Assembly: GCA_011009095.1 (NCBI GenBank)
Contig: VTPC01090589.1
Coordinates: forward strand, 560,269 to 624,268
Reading direction: 5' to 3'
Length of the DNA: 64,000 bases
Source of the DNA: Ignelater luminosus
Lineage: Eukaryota; Arthropoda; Insecta; Coleoptera; Elateridae
Shown one piece after another: positions 54,601 to 64,000 of the stretch. Numbering within the stretch: the stretch's first letter is position 1; each line of letters opens with the position of its first letter. The position numbers were made by a program, and so were the translations under genes. The notes under the pieces are model-generated. The model was not told the DNA's origin, made no database searches, and saw only the letters and a list, made by a program, of their open reading frames with translations.

Positions 54601-57600
54601 ATCTACTTTCTACTTCTTATAGGTTCTATGGTGTTAGTCTAGAATTTATCAGGCAATAAACGTTTATTTTGTTCGATTGTTTTCTGATCGTCTAATGTAT
54701 TTGCTTTCTTCCTACCTTTGGAAAAAAATAACCTCATGTACAATTCAGCCATGGTTTGATTGTCAATGTTATTGTCAAATTCTTCTGTTGCAAAATTGCA
54801 TTTCTTACCATCCATATAAGTAATACAACTTCCTAATAAAATGTAGAGACAGTTTTGCAAAGAAGAATTACTTTATGATGTACTTTCGAATAACCGATTA
54901 CCATCACTTAGTTGTTTGATTAATTTAATCTTACAGAAAACAGGATTTAAAAGTTTATTATTATCATACTGGAAAATTTAGCCTTGATATTCAAGCCTAC
55001 TACATACCGTTTACTGTTGATTTTGCGTTAATCTTTGATATATTTGAAAGTGAATATCAGAACAATAATTTTAGCTACTTATGGTGCATTTTCGCATCTC
55101 ACTTGTTTGAAATATTCTTGTTTGTCAGTAAAAAAAAAAACAAATTGCTCTTGCTACTACGTAGAAACTTTTTGTTAATAATTTTTAATCGTCCTACATA
55201 CCAAAAAACACCTGAAGGATATTAGATGTTAGTTTTTTTTGAAAAATCGAAATCGGAGCTCTTATGTAATTGTTCATGTTATTTTTATTTTTGGTTGCAT
55301 GAATCACAAGTGCACGAGCTCAAGACTGGTTGGAAGCAACAAAAATCTCTTAAATATTAATATTTAAAATTACAAAAATTCACTCTGCTAAGGTAATGGT
55401 GATTGCGAAAAAATTCAACTTGTCTAAATATTTTTATGCATAACTCCTGCGCAATAAATTTCATAAAGCTGGTTTAATCATTTTAGAATTAATCATCATT
55501 AACGTATATAACAAGGAAAATTTCATTATTTTATTAAGGACATTAAAAAAACGAATACAATTTGTCTAAATTAAAATTATGGTACTTTTTTAGTGGTTAA
55601 TACTCTATATTTATTTCCACTTTATTATTCGCAGTTTTAAATTACAGTAAACCAAGAAACAAGTTATGTTTAAATATGTCATAACAGCAACGTATACTTT
55701 CACTAAAGTTAAGTTTAAGCGAGATTAAAGGTATGTGCGGTACTGGAAGCAACGAATTCTGGGTTTTACTGTTCCTTTCTAAATAAACGGTTGGTGGTAT
55801 TTCTCCATAAAAGGAAAGAAATTAGCTAACGCAATTATCTTTCTTCTTACCTAAATCCATCAAAACCGTCGTCGGATCCATTTACTGTCAAAACTGGAGC
55901 ACGGGCGTATGCTTTTGCTACCCTTCGATTTCTCTCCAAAACGATCACTTTTGCCCAGATTTCATCGTCTATTTGTGTCCATTTATCCAGAACTTCTTGT
56001 ATGTGATCCTGAAATAATAATAAATGATATAGCTTTGGTAGTTAGAAGTTTCTTAATAAGGGCGGATGCAAGGGGAGGGCTATGGGGCTTTCTGCTTCAT
56101 ATCTATCGTATCATTATAATGTAATTTATCAATTTTTTATTCAATTCGAACAGAAATTGTACAAAAAAATTAAATTTACAAAAAGCTGAACAAATATAAT
56201 AAAAAAGGTAAAACGATAAGGTTAGATTCTAGGATTATGAACAGGAAGACTGTATTGAACCCGTATAGAATAGAACAGTTGCAAAAGTTGTAATTTTTGC
56301 ATTTATATTATTTATATTGCTATAGAGATGCTAAATCGGATGACCTTTGTAAGACAGTTCAGGGATAAAGAAGATGTAAGAACTTTGAAATAGAAGACAG
56401 ACTTCAGATATTGTTATGATACTTCAAGCTTTTTTAAAACGAATTTAAAAAAACAATTAAGACCCTGAAATACAATTTATAAATAATCGGTGGTTTTCAG
56501 GGAAATATATCGTTACACTTACAATTATTTAGTGTAACGTTATTAGTTATGATATGCGCAAAGTGTGTGTGCACAATGAAGACAATTTATTAATGTTTAC
56601 TACAATATCATTCCCAATTTCTTTAGTGACAGACATTCATGTGATGACACTCCTAACCTCATTCTATTACAAAATATTTTTATTTTCTGTTTTTAAGTTT
56701 CTGTAGCCAATTGGCATTTTGGGTGCCTTGCGATAGTTTCAAACAGACGTGATGGAAACTTCTGGTGATCTCTAGAAATCAAACCGTTGTTTTATTCAAG
56801 CGTGATGCCCAAAGAAAAAAAAGTTGCTTCTGATAACTTTACATTATGCTTTGAGGATACAAACTGTTAGTTCCAGATGTAAAATATAGGAGAGAATAGA
56901 ACTCCCCAGTTTCCTTCCATGTATTTCTATTTTGAGCTTGTAGTTTCCAGGTTAATCCGGCGTGTCTTTCGATATTATCCTCCCATCTCATTTGTGATCT
57001 TCCACGTTCTCGTTTTCCTAACCATGGTCTCCAGTTCAGGATTTGTGTGTTTCGCCTGTTATCTGTTCGTCTTGCATTGTGTCCTGCATATTGCCACTTC
57101 AATCTCTGACGTCTGTGACTTTAATTTTTTGTTCTTATCCAGGTGTTGCGTTTTTTATCTTTTAGTGTTATATATAACATTTTTCGTTCCATTGCTCGTT
57201 GTGTTTTTATTAGTCTATCCATGTTCTTCTTTGTCATTGTACATGTTTGAAAGCCGTATGTCATCACTGGTAAGACGCACGTGTCGAATACTTCTGTTTT
57301 ATGATTTTGGGTGATTTTTTGTTTTTTAATATATCGCCGAGCTTTCCAAATGCTGTCCAGCTCAATTTAATTCTTCTTGTTATTTCTGTCTTGATTTTCC
57401 TTATTTAATTTAATTTTTTGACCGAGGTATATATTCATCAGCTTTAGGTGATTTAGGAATCTTCCATTTATGCTTATACCTTGAGACTCCCATCTAATTT
57501 GTTAAATATGTCTTCTAAGGCTATCACGAATGGTTTGGGTGATAGAGGATCGCCTTGACGGACACCTCTATGTATTTTTATAGGTTGTGTTTCTTGTTGT

Positions 57601-60600
57601 GGTTGAAATGCCGTTTGTCTCTTCATAAATGTGTTGTATCAGAGCCATGTGGACTATTCTGCAGTTTCATAGTGCCTCTCTATGGTCCATATTTCAATAA
57701 AGTCAAAAGCCTTTTCGTAGTCGTGTTATATACAGGGGTAGATGATATTCGTTTGCTTTTTCTATGAGCAGTTTAACAGTTAGTAAGTGATCAACTGTGC
57801 TATAATACAAGTCCTCTTGTTCAGAGGTTAGGTACATTTCCATTTTGTTGTTTAATCTTTTCACTAATATTTTGGACAGTAATTTATAAATTTGTGTCAG
57901 TAATGTTATGTTAAGAATTTGTAGAATTTCTTTTCCCCTTCTTTTAAAAGTTCTTTTGTGATGTTATCTTTCCCAGGGGTTTTGTTATTTTTCATTTCTT
58001 TTAATGCGCTGGTTATTTCCTCTGTGGTTATTTCTGGAATGCCTTTTGAATTTATATTTAGTATTTTTTTCCAATTTGGCTTTTGCTTCTCTTGAAGGAT
58101 GTTGTCTGGTTTGATATAGTTCACTGTAAAACTCTTGAACTCATTTTTCTATTTTAGATTTATCTCTCATTTCTTCTGCATTTTTGTCGTGTAGTGTTAT
58201 AATAATATTTTTACCCAGATTGGGTCTGAGTACCTTCATGCTTTGGTTTCTCTCTATTACTTCGTTTATGATTTTGTCGTGTTTGTTATTCATGTTTTCT
58301 TTTATTAACCTTCTTATCAGCTTGTTGAGTTCCACAAATTCTATGGTTTTTTGTTTTCCCTGTTGTAATAGCTTTGTTCTCTCTTTCAACATTTGTTTTA
58401 TTTCGTCTGTTAGTTTTTCTCTTTTTTGTTTTTGCTTTGATGTTACTTTTTGGGCTGCTTCATTAATTGTTTTTATTAACATATTATTTATTTCCTCTAT
58501 GTTCAGGTGTGAAGAGTCTTTATTTTGTAATTGTTTTCTTATTTCTTCTTGGTATGCGTCTTTATTTTTTGTGGTTTCCTGATCTTTAGTTTTGCTTTTT
58601 CTGTTAGTAATTTTTCTCAATGTTTGCATTATTGAATTGATTGTTATTTTGGCTCTGACTAGTCTATGGTTGCTTCCTGTTGAGAAACTGTTAATGACGT
58701 TTGTATCTTTTATTATTTCTTTGTTGTTGGAAATAATAAAATTTAGTTCGTTTTTTGTCGATCCATCTGGGTTAACCTATGTCCACTTGTTTTGGGGCTT
58801 CTTTTAAAAAAAAAGTGTTTATGGCATATAAATCTTCTTGTTTTAAGAAATTGTAGAGTATTTCACCTCTTCTATTCCTCTCTCCGAGTCCAAATTTTTC
58901 TACTCTTTGTTCATTGTCATTGACACCTAGTTTCTTCAAATCTACTTTTGTTTTTTCGTGCTCCTTCCATTAAGCAAAGAATTCTTCTTGAGGTGATACT
59001 CCTAACTTTTCTTGATTCTATCATTATTTTTCTTGCATAATTCCCCGAAATAAGTTTATTATTCGAAATTTTGGTGGATGCCATAAAACCAGTTACCTAT
59101 CAGTACGATGTTTTGATTTTGTCGAGTATAAAAAGTTTCCATGCTTTATTTTGATCTTCAGACATAGATTTTCTTTGACTAATTCATGGAAATTCGAACC
59201 TGACACATTTACAAAAATATGACAGAGCTTGTTATATTCGCCTATATTACTTTTGCTGCTTGCCGGGCAAAAGAAAAGAAAAAAGAGAAGAAAGCACAAC
59301 GTTTGTAAAGTACTAAATAGCATAAAAGAACTAATAGAGAGTCTAAAGAAGATAATAGAAAAATGTTCAAGACTAGATCAGCTCAGAGTATCTAGATATC
59401 TATATTGCTAATATTCCTAATAAGTCAAAAATGGAATATAGCAACAAAATGAGAAAAACTCTAAAAATGAAATTTCGAAATATTGATAACTGCTTCATAA
59501 AAAAAAATTAGTTTTTATACAAATAGTTGTTACCATTAAAGAATGGAAAAAATCCGTAGACCACAGACCACGCGGAAATAGTAACTACAAAAATGAGACT
59601 TGACTTTATGAATGAGAATCATATAAATAGGAGAATACAATATGTGAATGAATCATCGGAAAATAAACGCATTATCCAGTACATCTTAAAAATTGTAAAA
59701 CAAAAGAAATCCCATTAAATGAATTAGAAACCTTTTCTTTCACATTCAACCACACCACTTAAGTTAAACAAGATTTAAATGTATTTAAGTTGTCTTTCCC
59801 AAACCATCCGTCACTGGTATATGTTAGCAAAAAAGTGTTCATTAAAGCAAATCGTAAAATTTTTATTTGAGGGACAAAAATTCCACTAGTATAGTTTCCT
59901 TTGCATACTTGCTATCACTAACACAGTTACTAAATCGTCATTACGAACTCCTGTTAGTTAAACCGGATTGTACTATACTTAACTATTATAACCGTAGCAA
60001 GTTAATGATGTTGCGTTAGCTTTGTTGTGCTCTACTACTTTTATACGTGCAACATACTTATGTATGTATAGGTATCCATTCTAATTTGAAATTACGTTAA
60101 ACGTTTATAATCAATAATTATACATTTTATTTCCAATACGAATATAAACAAATATGATAATAATAGTAATAACTTCTCTGCTTAAAAATTTCAGCTCTAG
60201 TTTTGTGTTCCGTGTACTGTGTAATTTAAATTCAAACAAACAAATATTAAAATAACAAGCAAAACTGTATCTAATTGGTGCTTTTTTTATATTAATAATA
60301 TTTTTCGCCTGAATAAATTTATAAAAAATGAGTTCGATACAACAAACTCGAGCAACTTTCACAAGTGAACGTGTCGGCTCTAACCTCGGATTGATATTTA
60401 GTTCATTTATATCACCTCATGGTTGTTTTTTGAATTCTATAACCATATTATGTATTTCCTAGACCGTTCGATACTGTTTATTCATAGATTATTAATTAAG
60501 AATAAGCGAAAATCATAAACTTAAAATTTTTAATCAGTTCGTATATTGTAAAAATAGATACCTTCAAGAATTTGTTTTAAAATTCTTTTGTTAACGATAT

Positions 60601-63600
60601 GCAACTATTTAGCAAGATACAGTTATTGGTTGTTCGCTGGAATAATAACAATATGGCGTTCCTACGCAACCGAAGTGATTGTTCGTTTCTTTACCTGCAT
60701 ATTATAGCTGTTACGTCGCCGTTGCATTTATGCTCGAATCAAATATCAACATTCCTCAACAATAAATATATTTAGGTCACTAGGATATCTTATTTCGATT
60801 AGAATTTCATTTTTTAAAAACAAAAATGCATGAATAAAATAATTTTATACATTTCAAAAGTATACAACTATTTTAAGATTACCACAACGATTTCGAAATT
60901 TCTATATAAATTATAAATCGACTTTTGCTTCCATGCTCTAATAACACCGTTATTGCGTACTCGGCAGGTCTGAAATATCTTTTAATTTTAAATCCCCGAA
61001 TTCTCGAAACTAAATTAAATTCAACGGAATCATTTCTCTTTTACTTTTAATAAAGTAGCGCGTTGCTAAAAGCCGAGAGTTTAAAATTCCCAGATCTTTC
61101 ATGGCATTCTTTGTATTATTTAACATTAGTCAAGCCCAGAAGAATTTCATCCCGGGTTAATCAGTATCAGTCATACTTAACTGGAAATTCCTTTTACCCA
61201 TTTTGAAATATAATCGTAAAATTTTGTGGTTGGATTTATACCTAAAGGGATTTTTTATTTTTATAATGACGAAAGGAAATTGAAGAAATTTATGATATAA
61301 GACAAAAGATATTAGTTCCTGTGATCGACTGATATTAATGGAATTGCCATACCTGATGCTTACACAACCTTTAACGAAATGGTCAGGGTCGGACTCAAAA
61401 TATAACCTGTCTTATTCATTGTTTTATAACAGACTTATCTGGTTATCCTAGAAGACAAATTCTACAAATGATCCCATTTAAGAGTTTCTTCTAAATTCAC
61501 TTCTAGTTCTTCATGGAAAAACCAAATGCGATCATACTTCCAATATTTACTATTAACTGCAATATATCGAGTTGATATCCATCCAGGTATATCTGACGGT
61601 TGGAAGTTTTAAGGCAAACAAAAAACTTGAAACATCATCATCTCTTCAAAATATATTCAATATTGTCAATAAAATTGCATCTTCTTAGAATTGTGTACTG
61701 TTCAATATTTTTTGATTTTTATACAGCTCTGCATCCATTGATTTCTGTAAATACCTACAATTGACTGTCTTCTTGATCGATTTACAAATTTTTGGGTTGA
61801 AGTGGAATAGAAATCATCAATTGCGAGCATGATTTGAATTCAAATCTGATTAGAGGATCTATCTTTGGATAAGGTTACTAATTCTTTATCGTCTCAATTC
61901 TAAATGTTGCGAAATAGGTTCCTTTCCTTGTGGAATTGTCCGATGCAAAGCTAAAGTAGTTTTTGTTAGCTTGTTGCATTTGATATATAATCTGGATTTT
62001 GATTTTGGATGAATCGAGCATTCTTGTTTTTTAATATTGAGAAATTGAGATTCTGCATCTTTGGCTTGCACAAAGCCTTCATATACTACATAATTTAAGT
62101 CTAGCTTGAATCTTGATTTCTAGACCAACATTTTTTTGTATTTTTATTTTCCATTTTAATTCAAGAATTTTGAAAGTCACATTACATGATTATTACATTG
62201 CTATAGCTAACTTGACTCAAGATTTACTCGTCCACTTCTTATTATGCAAGAATGTAAAACTAAAAAAAATAAAATACACAAACGACCTTGCCAAATTTAA
62301 ATAGAACATCGAGCATTGGATGACAAAAGAATAAAGATGCTTTATGAATAGACAAAACAAATGAATAAACGAGTTAATTTTAGATCATTTCATATGTATT
62401 TGTTTCTTTCTTAAAACAAACCCTTCCCAAGAAGTTCCACGACCCCATTTGAACAGATAATACTGCGTACTGCCTACGTGACTTCAATAGTTTGCTGTAC
62501 CCATTGTGAATATATTTTACTCTTTTACTATCCAACGTGAAGGTATTGCTTGAGAAATATTAAAACATTTTTCTGTTAGGTGAGTAACCAACAACGTAAG
62601 GGAATGGAAATGGAATGTGTTGGCATAGTTAGAAAATCGTTTTAAAGTTAAACTAAATTATTATTATCATAAGAAGTTTCACCTTTAACGGCGTAAAGGA
62701 ATGTGAAGAAAACTTCTGTATATAAAAAGTTAAAACAATCACCATTAAAATTCTGTATAATCGTTTCGTGAGTAATTTTTTGCTTGTTATTTTCAAGTTT
62801 TATAAATATTCAAAAATTATTTAGAAGATTCTTACTAAATTCATGTAAAATAGATATAATGTCACAATCGATGGTGCCTTGTTTAAAGCTTGTAAGGAGT
62901 TTCTGGCGTCCTGTGAAAGTTGTTTGGTCGGCCGTCAGGGTCTCCGCAAATGTCAAGACCGTATTAACAGCCACTTGGCTGCGACATAACAGTAAAGAAA
63001 CTAATATTTCGTTTACAAGGGGTCTATCTAACAAACAACAATTGCTTTTTAACGAAGTAACAATAATGAACTTTTTGCGTTTATTTCTTAAATGCCATAC
63101 AACTCGCGAGGAGAACATGAATATCTAATCATAACTGTGATACCAGAATAGACATTGCGTCCTACATTAATTCTGATTTCTCTTCTTTTATATTATGTCT
63201 GTCTATTATTAATTTACAATTTTAGTATTTGAACAGGAGATTCATTATACAAATTTTTGTTTAAAAATAATTTGAAATCTTAGAACAAGGACGGATAGAA
63301 AGCAGAGGCAGCCCAACCTAAGATTGTATTTTAATTACAAATACGACCTTCGATTAAAAACAGAAACTGGCGACTGCGACACTGCGCTATGCATATTAGG
63401 CATACAATTTTTAGAAACTTGCATCCTGTATCCAACTCAAAAATTAAATTCGCATAAATAATATCGAATCGCAAATTTGTATGACGAACGGTAACAACAA
63501 TCGAAGCATGTATGGCACAAGAATGGGAGTTAACGGAAATGCCAATGGATAAGTACCGTAAGTTTATTAAACTGTTCCAATTCCAATTTTAAAACAATAA

Positions 63601-63728
63601 ACAAATTGTACCTTATAGAGCTTATCCTTTTGATACCAAACGTCTTCCTCGTCTTCGGGGGGTTGAAAATTGGAATCCATGTGCAGGTCGTCTCTAGATC
63701 GCGAAAGGATTCTTCTGCGCGATACCAT
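48637..63728 (-). CDS. exp: Smad-like MH2-domain protein Expansion (or its relative Rebuff), 9 coding exons, 457 aa
   Basis: Minus-strand exons: 63728-63612, 56008-55851, 50122-50050, 49991-49830, 49771-49573, 49515-49277, 49217-49124, 49060-48842, 48749-48637, summing to 1374 bases in frame. The start is the ATG at 63728 (MVSRRRILSRSRDDLHMDSN); its exon begins with an acceptor at 63746, so a 5'UTR exon lies beyond. Then: HIQEVLDKWTQIDDEIWAKV; an MH2-like fold with GLCGFENPMRD, GVKIKMDDAGNILIKRL, NVYVKN and LFDMKKFQ through CPIWVLIINVVAMDML; and a proline/glutamine/histidine-rich tail ending YNQIYGRLPIPTRGY...MYIGEWD. There is no DNA-binding MH1 domain. In Drosophila, Expansion and Rebuff are Smad-like proteins needed for chitin deposition and tracheal tube shape. 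I cannot tell which of the two this is. Retention of the last 92-base intron would end the protein at 48801 instead. Confidence 0.87.
50123..55850 (-). other. 5.7-kb intron of the expansion-like gene
   Basis: Between coding exons 2 and 3. It contains one small pogo-like MITE near its 3' end (separate entry). Frames such as 53917-54225 (+) and 50589-50819 (+) show no family motifs and are probably chance. Confidence 0.6.
50170..50287. mobile_element. Small pogo/Tigger-like MITE
   Basis: The right end, read on the minus strand, is CAGTAAAACCTCCCATAACG, flanked by TA at 50288. The left end (AGTCTCTAATAAGCGGACA) is a weak inverted match. About 118 bases, non-coding. It sits about 50 bases upstream of coding exon 3 of the expansion-like gene (50122). 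Confidence 0.5.
56880..59000 (-). mobile_element. RTE-type LINE remnant in the first coding intron of the expansion-like gene
   Basis: Minus-strand pieces run in LINE order. The endonuclease domain tail (about 58960-58640) has FGLGERNRRGEILYNFLKQ, INTFFF and INSFSTGSNHRLVRAKI-like residues. A lysine/glutamine-rich linker follows (58629-58141). The reverse transcriptase N-terminus has EITSALKEMKNNKTPGKDNI (about 58010-57950). A decayed RT core (57900-57110) comes next. The C-terminal segment is MKWQYAGHNARRTDNRRNTQ...WRPWLGKRERGRSQMRWEDN (57102-56960). The arrangement is that of RTE-clade elements. Several frameshifts and stops make it non-functional. Plus-strand frames here are shadows. Confidence 0.8.
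59001..63611 (-). other. Remainder of the first coding intron
   Basis: About 4.6 kb. A locally GC-richer block lies at about 62900-63010. Overlapping frames on both strands at 62784-63128 have no family motifs; see the findings. No other feature seen. Confidence 0.5.
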
Positions 63729-63745
63729 TTCAGAATACCGTAATT

Positions 63746-64000
63746 CTGAAAAGAGAAGTAATTACAGTACAATATTTAAAATAGTTGCAACATGTATAAC
63801 AGCGTGTTATTAAATGTTTCGTACTTGAAAGCCTTGAATTTACGGTAGTAAATTTTTAACTGTACGGTGACTCGGAACGATTTCCCAGCGAATGCCTTTT
63901 GGGTTCCTTTTGTATTCTAAAAGCGACTTTTCAGTCTGTTTGAAATGTCACTTAAAGGATGTCCACCAGCGTGTGTTGCACGTAAAAACCGACGTTTACA
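63746..64000. other. Intron upstream of the first coding exon of the expansion-like gene
   Basis: The sequence just above 63745 has a pyrimidine-rich minus-strand acceptor (TTCTCTTTTCAG), so transcription starts further to the right, outside the window. No exon seen here. Confidence 0.5.

Noticed and set aside
57555-58807. Several plus-strand frames of 70-132 codons
   Set aside because: They are antisense shadows of the RTE-type LINE: long hydrophobic Phe/Leu/Ser runs opposite its Lys/Glu-rich coding strand.

Overview
This is an AT-rich animal nuclear window with spliced genes, short GT-AG introns and many decayed transposons. Its gene content (Capicua long form, alpha-SNAP, a P5-type protein disulfide isomerase and the Smad-like tube protein Expansion/Rebuff) points to an insect. 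I cannot fix the order from sequence alone, and nothing is bacterial or viral in origin apart from old retroelements. All exon chains below were assembled by hand from splice signals and reading frame. The four complete models each sum to an exact multiple of three.

Layout. 1-6.3 kb: repeats (hairpins, fold-backs, a pogo-like MITE) with no recognisable exon. 6.3-13.7 kb (+): capicua, 12 coding exons, with a LINE fragment filling the intron before the HMG-box exon and nested mariner-type MITEs in the last intron. 13.7-20 kb: 3'UTR and AT-rich spacer. 20.1-20.9 kb (-): a broken coding sequence I do not recognise. 20.9-29.4 kb: a transposon cluster made of a Tc1 element, a palindromic MITE, remains of two different Ty3/gypsy-like elements, a truncated mariner-type transposase, and a young mariner-type element with identical 31-bp inverted repeats. 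29.7-31.7 kb (+): alpha-SNAP. 33.1-34.9 kb: a degenerate mariner-type element with long inverted repeats. 37.9-38.3 kb (+): a three-exon gene for a 90-residue secreted/membrane microprotein of unknown family. 43.4-45.1 kb (-): PDIA6/P5, with a perfect CCAAT-N9-CCACG ER-stress element just upstream. 48.6-63.7 kb (-): expansion-like gene, nine coding exons, with an RTE-type LINE in its first coding intron. 

Functionally the genes are independent: a MAPK-regulated HMG-box repressor, the NSF adaptor for SNARE recycling, an ER oxidoreductase and a chitin/tracheal tube factor. There is no operon-like organisation. I found no convincing new multi-gene system. The best second looks are the ER-stress element, the LINE that abuts the capicua HMG exon, the unknown microprotein, the unrecognised broken coding region at 20 kb, and a 10-bp duplication that disables an otherwise fresh transposase close to the alpha-SNAP start.
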